Counted from the stretch's first letter, positions 1-10,318 are shown. The stretch is DNA of 64,000 nucleotides from Piezodorus guildinii (GCA_023052935.1 CM041294.1:154691399-154755398); one strand, 5' to 3'. Numbers and translations: made by a program. The notes: generated by a model not told the origin, from the sequence alone.

Positions 1-46
1 GGTCATTAAATGAAACAACTAAATAGTTTCAACTATTTTATTGTTT

Positions 47-85
47 GCCAACGTTTCGACCCCCTTTTTGGGTCATCATCAGGGC
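47..85 (-). ncRNA. Minimal hammerhead-ribozyme-like core (H1, left arm)
   Basis: Read on the minus strand: GCC, the core CTGATGA, a stem II of GACCC/GGGTC with an A-rich loop, GAA, the self-complementary ACGT, then T and GGC. GCC/GGC gives stem I, ACGT a tiny stem III that could pair between two molecules, and the expected cleavage lies after the base following ACGT. This matches the conserved hammerhead C3UGANGA9 and GAA plus A15.1. The folding is inferred by eye. Confidence 0.55.
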
Positions 86-151
86 TAAAAAGATACAAAA
101 GAATGTATCTTTATCTTAATATCTTAAAGAATATTCTTTTGTATCTTTTTA

Positions 152-186
152 GCCCTGATGATGACCCACAAAGGGCACACGTTGGC
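152..186 (+). ncRNA. Decayed hammerhead-like core (H1, right arm)
   Basis: GCC, CTGATGA and GACCC are present, but the GAAAC box is lost: GGGCACACGTTGGC stands where the sister copy has GGGTCGAAACGTTGGC. It is expected to be inactive. Confidence 0.5.
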
Positions 187-232
187 AAACAATAAAATAG
201 TTGAAACTATTTAGTTGTTTCATTTAATGACC

Positions 233-1005
233 GCCACCCGGACTAATTCCTTCCAGTTATTCTCAACGGTCAACTAATTACATCCACAATAAATTAGGAA
301 TGATTGTAAGTTAAAAAACATTATATTATTATGTTAGAAGGATTTACTAATGTTTGTAAATAATGTATTTTAAATTTTGTGTAATTAAAATCTGTAATGT
401 ATATAGTGTATATAAGAGTATTAGAAACGTTTATGTGAAAAGGGTTATGAAGAGTTAATATTCCCTTTTATGTTTATTTATTTGTATTTTAATCTCAAGT
501 TTGAGGTTTCATTTTATTCTGATGATGTTTTAAACATAAAATAGAATTAATATTAGAAATACATGTATATTAATTACTGATGAAAAAGACCTGACTCAAG
601 GTTAATTATAAATGTATATCCGATTCCTGTTCATTGTAAGAGAGGATCAGTTGATCCTTAATTTAGCAGGTCAATAATAAACTTTATTATATTCTATTAT
701 TCTATTCTATCCTAATTGAACCTGTATTGGTAAAATTTAGGACTCCTGCTATAGCATTGTCAAGCCACAAAAGCCTACATAATTCTGAAGTAATTACTAA
801 TATGAATAGTAGTTTATTTTTTGCATGTTTAATGTCAAATGGGATAGAAATGTTCCACTAATTTTACATATTACTCAAATGATTAGAGAAGGTGAATTTC
901 GCATTAATTTAACATGCAACTTGATATTTTTATGATTATTTAATCTGTTTTTTGTGCCATTTTAACAGAAAACTACAAGAAAATATGCGTTTCTAATTAT
1001 GCTTA
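233..1005. other. AT-rich stretch; H1 tail and a SINE-D tail
   Basis: The H1 repeat tail continues to about 290, including the GGTCAACTAATTA end. Positions 690-795 resemble the 3' part of SINE-D (..TAATTGAACCTG...AAAATTTAGGACTCC..GCCAC). I see no gene in the rest. Confidence 0.5.
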
Positions 1006-1008
1006 ATT

Positions 1009-1850
1009 CAGTTTTACAGACTATTAAACATAAAATCTCATCTTACAGTTGACAACAAATTACTAATATACAACACAGTACGGAAACCTATATGGACCTA
1101 CGGACTTGAACTATGGGGGACAGCTAAATACTCAAACGCATCCAATCCTTCCAATCCAAAGTCCTACGAACAATAGTTAATGCTCCCTATTATGTTTCCA
1201 ACTGTACCTTACACCACGACCTTAATATTCCATTTATTTTAGACCTGATTCCATCCAAATTTTCTAAATTCCATCAGAACCTTCTTCATCATCCTAATCC
1301 TTTAACTCAATCCCTCTCCAGCTCCACCCACCCCCACAATCCTCCACGAAGATTGAAACGGCAGTGGCCCCGCGACGTTCTGTAAACATTTATACTGGAG
1401 TTCTGACACTGGTCAGATCCTCCACTCATTTACTGTATGTTTGGGGCTATTGCGCCCTAACTCAGCCTCTACTGGCCAGACCAGTGATGCGGCTGAGAGA
1501 GAGGCGCTGGGATCTGTTGGATTCCGCTTTTTTCCTCCACAAGTGGAGGGAAAAGCCCAGTCTGGGGACCCCTTAGCAGTTGTATATATTGTATATAGTT
1601 CCCATTGTTTGTATGATGTTTATTTATTTGCCAACTTTGTATTTATCTCAATTATAGGTTGTTGTTTGTTTTGTTTTTATTTTGCTTTATTTTATTGTAC
1701 ATATAAATGATTTTTTTTTTTTCTATTTTATGTAATTTGACTTTATCATTATTTTCTGTATATATTGTATGAATGTGGTCCTATATCTCTATTACTATTG
1801 TTCATTCTCAAACAGATTTTAATATTTCTCAATAAAAAAAAAAAAAAAAA
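1009..1850 (+). mobile_element. 5'-truncated J1 Jockey-type LINE, 3' end
   Basis: The stretch aligns with the last 125 or so codons of J1 ORF2 (9628-9997) and ends with a related 3' UTR and a poly-A tract near 1833-1850. It keeps the intact reading WTYGLELWG at about 1095, which the full J1 copy has lost. It is frameshifted soon after by a short deletion near the codons for AKYSN. The 3' UTR carries an extra segment (about 1440-1575) that is missing from the full J1 copy but shared with 54800-54880. It is a dead pseudogene copy. Confidence 0.85.
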
Positions 1851-2262
1851 TTTAATAAAAATATGTTTTTAATGATCTACATAATTGCTATTAAAATGTT
1901 AGACGGACAACCGAGTGCAAATGGTTAAAAATGGCTTTGTATGAATGACGCAATAGATCAAATATATTAAATAATCTGCCAACATTTTGCTCACATACAA
2001 TATCCTCTCATGTTTGTTCAGTCTATTTCCATACAATTCTTATTTTTTAACATGTTTTCAACCTTCTATATCAATGCATTTTCTCCATTATAATTTTTTA
2101 AAAATTTGTATTTTTAAAAATATAAAATATGTTTCGCAATTATTGTGGACGTAATGTTCTTATTCCCTCTGTTCTTACACAATTGTACAATAAAATAGAT
2201 TAATTAATGAGTAAGTGTATTGATACCAATACTTACACTTAATTACATCAGAAACTGTATCG
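1851..2262. other. AT-rich, nothing recognised
   Basis: No open frame of substance and no repeat that I can relate to another part of the window. Confidence 0.4.
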
Positions 2263-2552
2263 GAACGTAGGTATAGGATGTTGGCGAGACGGGACCGTTG
2301 GCATTGCTAGAGGTAGCAGTGCACCCGCGGGATTTCGACTCGGCTAGGGACTACGGACTTCCCTTTGTTCCTTGTATTGTTAGTGCTAATTTGGCAATTT
2401 AGTACTGTATAATGGCCTTTCTTAAAAAAGTGGATTTAGTAAATATTGCTGTGAAAATAAAAGACTTGTTATGTTTATTGCTACCATTTCCTAGAAACTA
2501 TTTTCCGAAAGGCAAAAAACTGTCTGGCAGCTATAATGCTTATTCGTACTAA
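2263..2552 (+). other. Small GC-rich patch followed by a 46-codon ORF, possible exon
   Basis: Positions 2270-2365 are much more GC-rich than the surroundings and look like a leader or SINE-like head. An ATG at 2412 opens a 46-codon frame ending at TAA 2550-2552. Its protein (MAFLKKVDLVNIAVKI..) is lysine- and leucine-rich and resembles nothing I know. It could be a 5' exon, a small peptide gene or chance. No clear splice donor follows. Confidence 0.2.
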
Positions 2553-4480
2553 CTATTAATACACTCGGTCAGTGAACTATTTATTTGTTTATTTATGAAA
2601 AATAGTGTTATTAGTATAAGAAAATACGGAGCTTTAAAAAAAAGTCATTTATAAAATCCACTATCACAATAAGTCGTTTAAGTTAAATTAGTTTAAGTTA
2701 TGTAATATTTCATTCAATATTAGAAGTTTAAATTAATTCAAAAACGAATCTGTTTTCTGTGGAGAAGGGGAAAAGTAATGTGTTCCTCTCTCGCTGTCCA
2801 GAATTCGTGTCTGACTTTGACAGGTAATTTTTCTATTTTGTTATATTTGACATGAATCGATCTTGCAATCAAGAGACCCTCCTAGGATACATTAGATACC
2901 TATGATAAATAAAAAAAAAAGATAAAATAATATTAGGAAGGTGAAAAAATTGCAAAAATAATACTATTAATGGCAGACAATATATAAATAAAAAAAAAAA
3001 AAACTTTAAAAATAGAAATTATTTTAATATTCGCAATATGTATTTGGTTTCTTAAAAATATGTTTTTTTGTCGGATGATATTTTATTTCGTATTCAATAG
3101 ATAAGTGAAGCAATATTTTCTTCCTCCACCTAACTTTATTATTCAAATAAATCAATTCAAAGTTACAAAATAATTATATAATACCAAAATTTCGTGGAAT
3201 TATCCCTTCTTGAGGAAATTATATTATCAGTATTTTTTATTATATAATTATTACGTCATGTTCTGAATTAATGTGTTTAAGTTATTTTCATTTCTTATCA
3301 GGCTTCGTTTTACAATGGATAGAAAGTTTAGGTTGATCTGAAGATGCGATAAAAGAAATTGATTATCTATATAATTAACTTTAGATGGTAAAGATATTCG
3401 TTTTTTTTTTTTTTTGAAATTACTCATGTATTAAATAAATAAACCAGATTTTGTTGGAGGTTTGTGTGTGTTACCTCTTCTTTTAAATAATATTTGTATT
3501 ATTTTTTTAATTTTAAATTGTGTTAAATAGAAAAACAATTAAAGTTTTGTAAAGATAATGATAAAGGCACTATATGAGGGCTATGCTTTCCAATCCTGCA
3601 GTGGTAAATAATGTTTATTCCCATCAGTCATTGATCCATTTTTTTTTTTTTCGATCCGGAAGACTCTCCTGGAGAAGAAAGAAAATAAACTTTATTTACT
3701 AAGTTACAAAATATTTACAAATAATTTCGGATGAGACATCCTTACAATCAGCAAAATGTTTTGTTCGTTTGGTAATTATAATCTTTTAGCCTAATGACTA
3801 AATATGTGGTAAAATTAAATTGATATTAACTATGGCAGTAGGAAAAATTATTCAAAAACCTACTAATATAAATAAATAATAATAATAAAAATAAACGGAT
3901 AAAATAATTGAAAATATAAAATGTAGCATTAAAAACAAACTAGCTTAAGTTAGCAACACATGTTTAGTTCTTTTATGAGTGTAGCGTTTCAGTGAATTTT
4001 TATTATAATTGCCAATTTCCTTTATTATTTAATTTTTGGGGACTGATGTTTTACAGAAGTATGAAGATGTTTGAGTGTGGACAAATTGCTTGACTGTTGG
4101 AAACTGCAAGTCCTGGAGCATAGATGATATTTTAGTGTAGCGGGAGTAATTGTTAATTATCCGCATTGATAGATTTTGAAAACTCCTAGGAAAAATCCAT
4201 CCTCTATACATTGTTTTGAAGAGAATGGACCCTTCGTTGGTTTAGGGTGCAGTATTTTTCTACTAGTACTAAGTCAAAAAGCCTTTAAATCAGATATAGA
4301 AACTTTCTTTTTAATAGTTCTAGAATTTTTAATTTTTTTAAATATAATTTAAATATATTTTTTTCTTGAAAGGTATCCAAGACTCGAACAATAGGATGTT
4401 TACAAATAAAGTAAAATAAATAAATTCTTAATTATTGCAACACTCAATTTACGTATGCAAGTATTTTAGTGTCCTGTTGA
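2553..4480. other. AT-rich intergenic DNA
   Basis: Long A/T runs and degenerate sequence. No coding region or recognisable transposon was seen. Confidence 0.4.
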
Positions 4481-4482
4481 TG

Positions 4483-4505
4483 GTATTATATAATGTATTA
4501 TGTTC

Positions 4506-4570
<65 letters not shown>

Positions 4571-4588
4571 ATATAATGTATTATGTTC

Positions 4589-4631
<43 letters not shown>

Positions 4632-4652
4632 ATATAATGTATTACATATATT
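4483..4652. repeat. (TA)n microsatellite with an embedded 23-bp unit repeated three times
   Basis: The unit TTATATAATGTATTATG(TTCAG) precedes a (TA) run of about 60 bp, recurs before a second run of about 38 bp, and recurs truncated after that. This makes a compound minisatellite/microsatellite. Confidence 0.85.
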
Positions 4653-5604
4653 ATTAGACACGAATGTATTTACTTTATAAATAAGATGCCCCTGATGGAG
4701 AAACAGAAGGTTTATGATGTTTACCCCTGTTGGAGCTATTATTAGTTCCATCCTAAAACATTTATTGCTATCGATTTGAACTCATAGTCTCTGAGTGATG
4801 CCAAAGGGAAAGTTCCTTCGTGTACTCTGAATTTTATTGGACAGTTGGTCGTATTATATATAACCTTACGTCACGGTACTATATATAATATTATATGATA
4901 TACAGGTGAATTCCTGATCTAGGTAGTGTATAAGTATATATATAGAGAGGGGTCGATGCTTCTCTTACTGTCAAATCTATCTCCGATTTATTTTGCCTTT
5001 GTCGATCTTCTTTTAAATTAATATTTCAATAAAAATCATAAAGATTTTTTAAAATTTATTTTATGTCAGGCGTATGTTAAATTAAAATTGTCAGATTAGA
5101 TTGTATACTGTTATATATAATATATAAATAGTATATATATTTTATAATAGTACCAATACTCTGTTACTTATTACTTTTTAACCCGTCCTGATTTAGCCTA
5201 GTTGGAGTTATTAAACCAACTCACGTCTTTCTCCTAGTAATTCCTACTATAGGAAGTTAGTAATCGAAAAAAAAAATAAATAAATAAATAAAACTCAACT
5301 TTATCTGTGTTCTGTAATGGATATAAGGATTATACTCCGAAAAAAGAATCAGATAGATCAAAGGCCATTCTAAGCGAAAGTATGTTGTAGGTTGGAAATA
5401 GCTCTTTTCTTGGTCCCGGATGTGTGAAATGCAAGAATGCACTTAAAGCTACCCTGCTTCTCTACTCTAGGGGTCATATCGAAATATCTCCCAATCCCAA
5501 ACATGTTTAATCCATGGACGATAAAAATCACCTTTTTTATATTTAGGTTAACTGAGTTTATAGATTAGTATTTGTTTATGTTGGACGATTGTTTATTATT
5601 CATC
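4653..5604. other. AT-rich DNA with a fragment of the empty-site repeat
   Basis: Positions about 5452-5485 (CTTCTCTACTCTAGGGGTCA..) resemble the stretch at 5640-5665 and 12190-12215. No gene was seen. Confidence 0.35.
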
Positions 5605-5683
5605 TTTGAAAACTTGGTCTTCACTCGATCCTAAAGCATGGTTTCTCTACTGTAGGGGCTCATATCGTCATTAATTTTAAGAC
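5605..5683 (+). repeat. Left part of a duplicated host segment interrupted by J1
   Basis: It matches 12165-12233. The segment continues at 10256-10318 after J1 and at about 11367-11395 after R1. The copy at 12165-12310 is uninterrupted. Confidence 0.75.
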
Positions 5684-6003
5684 GATCAGCTGATGCGCTC
5701 GATGATAACAGTCATACGTTACATCGTCTCTCAGATTTTTGCTTTTTTCAGTAGGAATTCGCTAGAATTCAGTCTGGAGAACATCACTAGACCTCAGGAA
5801 TATTACGGCAGTGAATATTGGAGAAGTTTCGGTAAGCAAAGTTATAATTTACTTTGTACAATCACGAAAAAGTGAAAGAAGGGTCACTGATCAGCTGATT
5901 GCCGCTAGCTCGGCAAGCTCGGGCTTGCTTTTCTTTTAATTATCTTTCTTTTATCTTTAATTCTTATCTCATTATTTATTTATTATTATTATTTTCTTAA
6001 TCA
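5684..6003 (+). promoter_or_regulatory. J1 5' UTR with presumed internal promoter
   Basis: This is the untranslated stretch from the element start to ORF1. Jockey-clade elements carry an RNA polymerase II promoter inside the transcribed 5' end, and that role is inferred here by position only. The stretch contains two GATCAGCTGAT/TGATCAGCTGAT sites (5684 and near 5889). Confidence 0.4.
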
Positions 6004-7320
6004 ATGAGATATTTTCATCAAGTCATGTCCTCAAAGTCTGCAAGTAAAAGATCTAGATCTGCAGGTTCTAACTCGTCTCCCACAAAACAGAGACCCCGCC
6101 GTGAACAAAATAAAAAAATGATTCCACCAGCGACCGCGTCAGCTACCTCATTAGGTTCTGAACCACAGCCCAGCACATCATCACAAGGAATAACTGATGA
6201 ATCTCCGTTTTTTACACCGAATCCATTTCAGATCCTCCAAAATGAAAAAGAAACCATGGAATCTTCTCCTATACCCAGAGAACCATTACCTCCACCAATA
6301 TTTGTTAAAAATATTAAAAATTTTAAACTGATGTGTGCGCATTTAAACAAAGTAACAGATCCTAATAGTTATTATTGTATAAGTAGAACCAATGATACTA
6401 AAATATCTCCGACTACTGCTGAAACCTACAGAAAGATTGTAAAATATCTGACTGAGACCAAAGCTGACTTTCATACTTATCAGCTGCGCCAAGAGAGAGC
6501 ATTAAGGGTCGTAATCAGAAACCTACATTCCTCAACACCCGTTGAAGCAATCAAAGAAGAACTGACAGAATTAGGATTCCAAGTGAGGCAAGTCACCAAC
6601 GTTCTAAAAGATAAAATTCCACTGCCTCTATTCTTCGTGGACCTGGAACCATCAGCAGGAGTCGAAAAAATCTATGACCTCAGCAGACTGTACTATACCC
6701 GTGTAAAAGTTGAAAAACCTTACACAAAGAAAGAAATAGTCCAGTGCCATAACTGTCAGGCATATGGTCATACCAAAAGTTATTGCCATCACATACCACG
6801 CTGTGTGAAATGCGGTGAACAGCATAAAACAGAAGAATGTACAAGATCAAGATCAGCACCCGCTGTATGTGCTCTGTGCCTCAAGGACCACCCGGCTAAC
6901 TACAAGGGATGTGAAATCTACAAGAAACTCAGAACCAGATACCAAAAACCTCAGGATCCGAATGAAACAGCTGTACCAACCAGAAGCAGAAGAGAACCAT
7001 CAAAACTTGTAAATTCTAACGTGTCATTTGCCCACTTGCTTGGAGGTGGTAACCAGAATCATGAAGTCGAGGCACTGCCGGAACAACATTTTCCTCAACA
7101 TTCTCAATCTATTGTACAAGAATCTATCCCTCAAAGTTTACCTAATCTTCAAAAAACTCCTCAACATCAAATTTCTCATATCCCTCCACCATCAAACGTC
7201 ACAGATCTTACCAGTCTAATGACATCGTTCATCTCCGAAATCAAATCTCTTGTTATGCCACTTATATCACTCCTTACAAATCTAGTATCGAATCTAATCC
7301 CTGCCTTGAAAAATCCTTAA
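6004..7320 (+). CDS. J1 ORF1: gag-like nucleic-acid-binding protein
   Basis: The 438-residue frame is intact. An N-terminal Ser/Pro/basic region (1-100) precedes a PRE_C2HC/RRM-like segment around residues 155-235. Three CCHC-type zinc knuckles follow between residues 248 and 303: CX2CX4HX4C, CX2CX3HX4C and CX2CX3HX6C. This order is typical of Jockey-clade ORF1 proteins, which coat the LINE RNA and carry it to the nucleus. The last 35 or so residues form a Leu/Ile-rich amphipathic stretch that could self-associate. The first ATG (6004) has a weak context (T at -3); the Met codon at 6025 (residue 8, G at -3, protein beginning MSSKSASK) may be the real start. The stop codon is followed directly by the ORF2 start, in the same frame. 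Confidence 0.9.
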   Translation: MRYFHQVMSSKSASKRSRSAGSNSSPTKQRPRREQNKKMIPPATASATSLGSEPQPSTSSQGITDESPFFTPNPFQILQNEKETMESSPIPREPLPPPIFVKNIKNFKLMCAHLNKVTDPNSYYCISRTNDTKISPTTAETYRKIVKYLTETKADFHTYQLRQERALRVVIRNLHSSTPVEAIKEELTELGFQVRQVTNVLKDKIPLPLFFVDLEPSAGVEKIYDLSRLYYTRVKVEKPYTKKEIVQCHNCQAYGHTKSYCHHIPRCVKCGEQHKTEECTRSRSAPAVCALCLKDHPANYKGCEIYKKLRTRYQKPQDPNETAVPTRSRREPSKLVNSNVSFAHLLGGGNQNHEVEALPEQHFPQHSQSIVQESIPQSLPNLQKTPQHQISHIPPPSNVTDLTSLMTSFISEIKSLVMPLISLLTNLVSNLIPALKNP

Positions 7321-9714
7321 ATGACTTCACCTAACTCCTTATCCATTCTCCTTTGGAATGCGAATGGTGTTAGAAATCATACTGACGAACTGACAGCGTT
7401 GTTGCAAGACAAAACAATCGATGTTGCACTTATAACTGAAACAAGACTAACGACTAAACAGTACTTCAAAATACCGCAATACATGACATACCGTACTGAC
7501 CACCCAGACGGTAAAGCCCATGCCGGTTCTGCTATCATTGTCCACCAATCCCTCTCTCATCATTTACTCCCACTTCCCACCTATGATTTCCTACAAGCCA
7601 TATCCATAGTAATCAAGACTTTTTCCTTTCCGGTAACCCTCACATCTGCATATTGCCCTCCTAAACATTCCATTTCCAATTCTGAATTTGTATCCTTCCT
7701 GGATTCCTTAGGAAATCGTTTCATTCTGGGTGCAGACTTAAACGCCAAGCATCAGCAGTGGGGTTCCAGAACCACGAATTCTCGGGGACGAAATTTGCTG
7801 TCTGCACTCAACTCCCGAAATTTTAATATCCTGCCTCCTGACTCCCCTACCTACTGGCCAACCGATCCTAACCGCAATCCTGACATCCTCGACTTCTTTA
7901 TCCACAGCGGATTAGGCTCTCTCAACTTGTCTTTAACTCGCCTTGATGAACTATCCTCAGACCATAGTCCACTGATCCTAAAAGTATCTCTCACTCCAAT
8001 TCCAAAACCCATTCCACCATCATTCATCCGAGGCCCTGTCAACTGGAACCTTTTCCGCCAAATCCTGACCGATAATATTGACCTCAGAGTAACCCTCAAA
8101 ACCCAAGATGACCTAGATAATTCCGTCTATTCCTTTACCACCGCCATCCAACAAGCTGTCTGGACTGCTTCCTCTCCTAAACACTCCAATATAAATCCAG
8201 ACCAAAATCATTTTCCACAACCTATTATAGACCTTATCCACACCAAACGCCGAGCAAGATCATTATGGCAGCGCACCCGACACCCAACAGATCGCCGCTC
8301 CTATAACTTCTATTGTAGACAATTGAAGAGGGAGTTGGCGAACTTCCGTTCCCAGTCCTTTAATTCCTACCTCTCCTCTCTATCAGCTCGTGATAATTCC
8401 CTGTGGAATGTCACGAAAAAGATCCTAAAATACCATCATGTTTCCCATCCTCTCCGACGTGGTGATGACTCCTGGGCTGCGTCTGATGAAGATAAAGCCG
8501 AGGAATTCGCCACACACCTCTCCAAAGTATTCACTCCTAACCCGGAATCCCACATCAATCACACCGCAAAAGTGCAAGACTTTCTTATGTCACCGATTCC
8601 ACTTTCCCTACCTCCTAAAGCTATTAATCCCTCTGAGGTCAAATATCTTCTCCAAAAACTGACTCTCCGTAAATCTCCTGGACACGATCTCCTTACTCCC
8701 CAGATCCTCCGACAACTTCCGCAGAAAGCTATTATATTCCTTACTTATATTTATAACTGCATCCTCCGCACCACCTATTTTCCTCTGTTATGGAAACATT
8801 CCACCATCATCCTTTTTTTAAAACCAGGTAAACCTTCCAACAACACTTCATCCTACAGGCCTATTAGTCTACTCCCCATCCTCTCAAAAATCTTCGAAAG
8901 GCTTCTTCTTAAACGTATCCTACCCATATTAGAATCTCAAAATCTTCCTTCCCATCAGTTTGGATTCCGTCCTCAGCATTCCACAGTTCAACAGGGGCTC
9001 CGAGTTGTAGACCATATTTCCTCAGCTCTTGAATGCAAAGAGTATTGTTCTGGTGCGTTTCTGGACATTGCGCAAGCTTTTTACCGGGTATGGCACACTG
9101 GATTACTCTTCAAGCTGAAAACCCATTTACCCCAGTCCCTATACCTCATTCTCCGATCCTATCTCTCGAACCGTTCCTTCCGAGTTCGCTGTGGTGAAGA
9201 ATTTTCTAACCTTTATCCCGTTGAGGCCGGTGTTCCTCAAGGCAGCGTCTTGGGACCCATCCTCTACATCCTTTACACTGCTGATATTCCTACACATCCT
9301 GATACCTTTCTGGCAACTTTTGCAGACGACACCGCCATCCTATCATCCAGTTCCAATCCTGAAACAGCATCCTTAAACCTTCAGAGACACCTTTTCCTTA
9401 TCGAACACTGGTGTAATAACTGGCGTGTAAAGGTGAACGAAGCCAAATGTAAACACATAACCTTTACTCTTAGACGAAAATCCTGTCAGCCAGTTTATTT
9501 CAACTCATTACCGATTCCTCTCTCAGATACAGTCCGGTATCTTGGCTTACTGTTAGACAAAAGATTGACTTGGAACCCACATACAAGACTTAAAAGACAA
9601 GAACTCAACCGACGATTCGGACAGTTATACCGACTACTCAACAGAAAATCTGAACTTACAGTTGAAAACAAATTATTAATCTACAAGACAATACTGAAGC
9701 CCATCTGGACTTGA
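7321..9714 (+). CDS. J1 ORF2: endonuclease / reverse transcriptase, C-terminus lost by frameshift
   Basis: The 797-residue frame carries an AP-like endonuclease at about 8-220 with WNANG (12-16), the catalytic-type Glu in ITET (E40), GADLN (137-141) and SDHSP (213-217). The reverse transcriptase follows at about 440-720 with YRPISLL, QFGFRP, the motif A LDIAQAF (D582), GVPQGSVLGP and the catalytic FADD at 667-670. It would nick the target and prime cDNA synthesis. Two defects are visible. The conserved Asp six residues after D582 is Tyr (TAC at 9082-9084). Just after PIW, eight bases present in the sister copy near 1095 are missing, giving an early TGA at 9712. The lost tail (LELWG...RRLKRQWPRDLL) is readable in the next frame up to TAA 9995-9997. 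Confidence 0.92.
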   Translation: MTSPNSLSILLWNANGVRNHTDELTALLQDKTIDVALITETRLTTKQYFKIPQYMTYRTDHPDGKAHAGSAIIVHQSLSHHLLPLPTYDFLQAISIVIKTFSFPVTLTSAYCPPKHSISNSEFVSFLDSLGNRFILGADLNAKHQQWGSRTTNSRGRNLLSALNSRNFNILPPDSPTYWPTDPNRNPDILDFFIHSGLGSLNLSLTRLDELSSDHSPLILKVSLTPIPKPIPPSFIRGPVNWNLFRQILTDNIDLRVTLKTQDDLDNSVYSFTTAIQQAVWTASSPKHSNINPDQNHFPQPIIDLIHTKRRARSLWQRTRHPTDRRSYNFYCRQLKRELANFRSQSFNSYLSSLSARDNSLWNVTKKILKYHHVSHPLRRGDDSWAASDEDKAEEFATHLSKVFTPNPESHINHTAKVQDFLMSPIPLSLPPKAINPSEVKYLLQKLTLRKSPGHDLLTPQILRQLPQKAIIFLTYIYNCILRTTYFPLLWKHSTIILFLKPGKPSNNTSSYRPISLLPILSKIFERLLLKRILPILESQNLPSHQFGFRPQHSTVQQGLRVVDHISSALECKEYCSGAFLDIAQAFYRVWHTGLLFKLKTHLPQSLYLILRSYLSNRSFRVRCGEEFSNLYPVEAGVPQGSVLGPILYILYTADIPTHPDTFLATFADDTAILSSSSNPETASLNLQRHLFLIEHWCNNWRVKVNEAKCKHITFTLRRKSCQPVYFNSLPIPLSDTVRYLGLLLDKRLTWNPHTRLKRQELNRRFGQLYRLLNRKSELTVENKLLIYKTILKPIWT

Positions 9715-9997
9715 ACTGTGGGGGACAGCTAAACGTTCTAACATCAAACGCATTCAATCCTTTCAATCCAAAGTCCTCCGTACAATAGTAAATGCTCCTT
9801 ATTATGTCTCCAATTATACCTTGCACCACGACCTTAATGTTCCATTTATTTCAGACCTAATCCCATCCAAATTTTCCAAATTCCACCAGAACCTCATTCA
9901 TCATCCTAATCCTTTAGCTCAATCCCTATCCAGCTTCACTCATCCATACAACCCACCTAGAAGGTTGAAACGGCAGTGGCCCCGCGACCTTTTGTAA
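9715..9997 (+). pseudogene. Frameshifted C-terminal tail of J1 ORF2
   Basis: From 9710 the +1 frame reads LELWGTAKRSN, then RIQSFQSKVLR and finally RRLKRQWPRDLL ending at TAA 9997. It is collinear with the C-termini of the J2 copies. The tail is intact apart from the upstream 8-nt deletion. Confidence 0.85.
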
Positions 9998-10255
9998 ATA
10001 TATTGGAGTTCTAGCACTGGCTAGATTCTCCACTCAATGTGATGTATGTATGAGTGTGTGTATGTGTATATAGGTATAAGTGAATTATTGACTTTTGTAT
10101 TGATTCATTATTGTGTATATATTTTATTGTAATTTTATCATGTGTAAATATTGTATGAATGTAGTATGTTTGATATCATTCAGCAATACTATTAATGTCC
10201 AAATTGGGACAGATTGTAAAATTTTCTCAATAAAAATTGTTATTACTTAAAAAAA
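9998..10255 (+). other. J1 3' UTR and A-tail
   Basis: It ends with a CTCAATAAAAATTG polyadenylation-like signal and a short A-run. The same UTR is found in reverse at 39177-39375. Confidence 0.75.
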
Positions 10256-10318
10256 AATTTTAAGACAAACAGACACCTTTTGTTATTGAAATAATGGACA
10301 AATACCGTGATAGAAATA
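10256..10318 (+). repeat. Middle part of the duplicated host segment, between J1 and R1
   Basis: It matches 12223-12285 (..TTAAGACAAAC.GACACC..ATGGACAA.TACCGTGATAGAAATA). Confidence 0.75.

Larger units (their letters stand above)
1..232. repeat. Large inverted repeat (palindrome) carrying hammerhead-like cores, family H1
   Basis: Positions 1-104 and 133-232 are near-identical reverse complements separated by about 28 bp. Each arm carries the motif GCCAACGT...TCATCATCAGGGC or its complement. The family tail continues to about 290 and recurs at 47640-47815, where a copy in one orientation shows this is a dispersed repeat that here occurs as two head-to-head copies. The left end lies at the window edge, so the element may begin upstream. 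Confidence 0.85.
5684..10255 (+). mobile_element. Near-complete Jockey-type non-LTR retrotransposon J1 with target duplication
   Basis: The element is flanked by AATTTTAAGAC at 5673-5683 and 10256-10266, an 11-bp target site duplication. It begins GATCAGCTGATGCGCTCG, has a 5' UTR of about 320 bp, two ORFs in the same frame, a 3' UTR of about 250 bp and a short A-run. The paralogous segment at 12165-12310 carries a single AATTTTAAGAC where J1 sits here, so both boundaries are supported independently. Copies of the same family occur at 1009-1850, 39177-39375 (minus) and probably 54795-55085. Domain order (gag with zinc knuckles, AP endonuclease, reverse transcriptase) and an A-tail without RNase H fit the Jockey clade. 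One frameshifting deletion and one motif A substitution in ORF2 suggest that this copy is inactive. Confidence 0.9.

Noticed and set aside
1364..1710. Overlapping frames of 70 and 89 codons
   Set aside because: They lie in the 3' UTR of the truncated J1 copy and share sequence with 54800-54880. No protein signature.
4435..4680. 81-codon frame rich in Tyr/Ile
   Set aside because: Translation of (TA)n; no coding value.
7851..8099. Minus-strand frame inside ORF2 of J1
   Set aside because: Shadow of the endonuclease coding strand; composition mirrors it.
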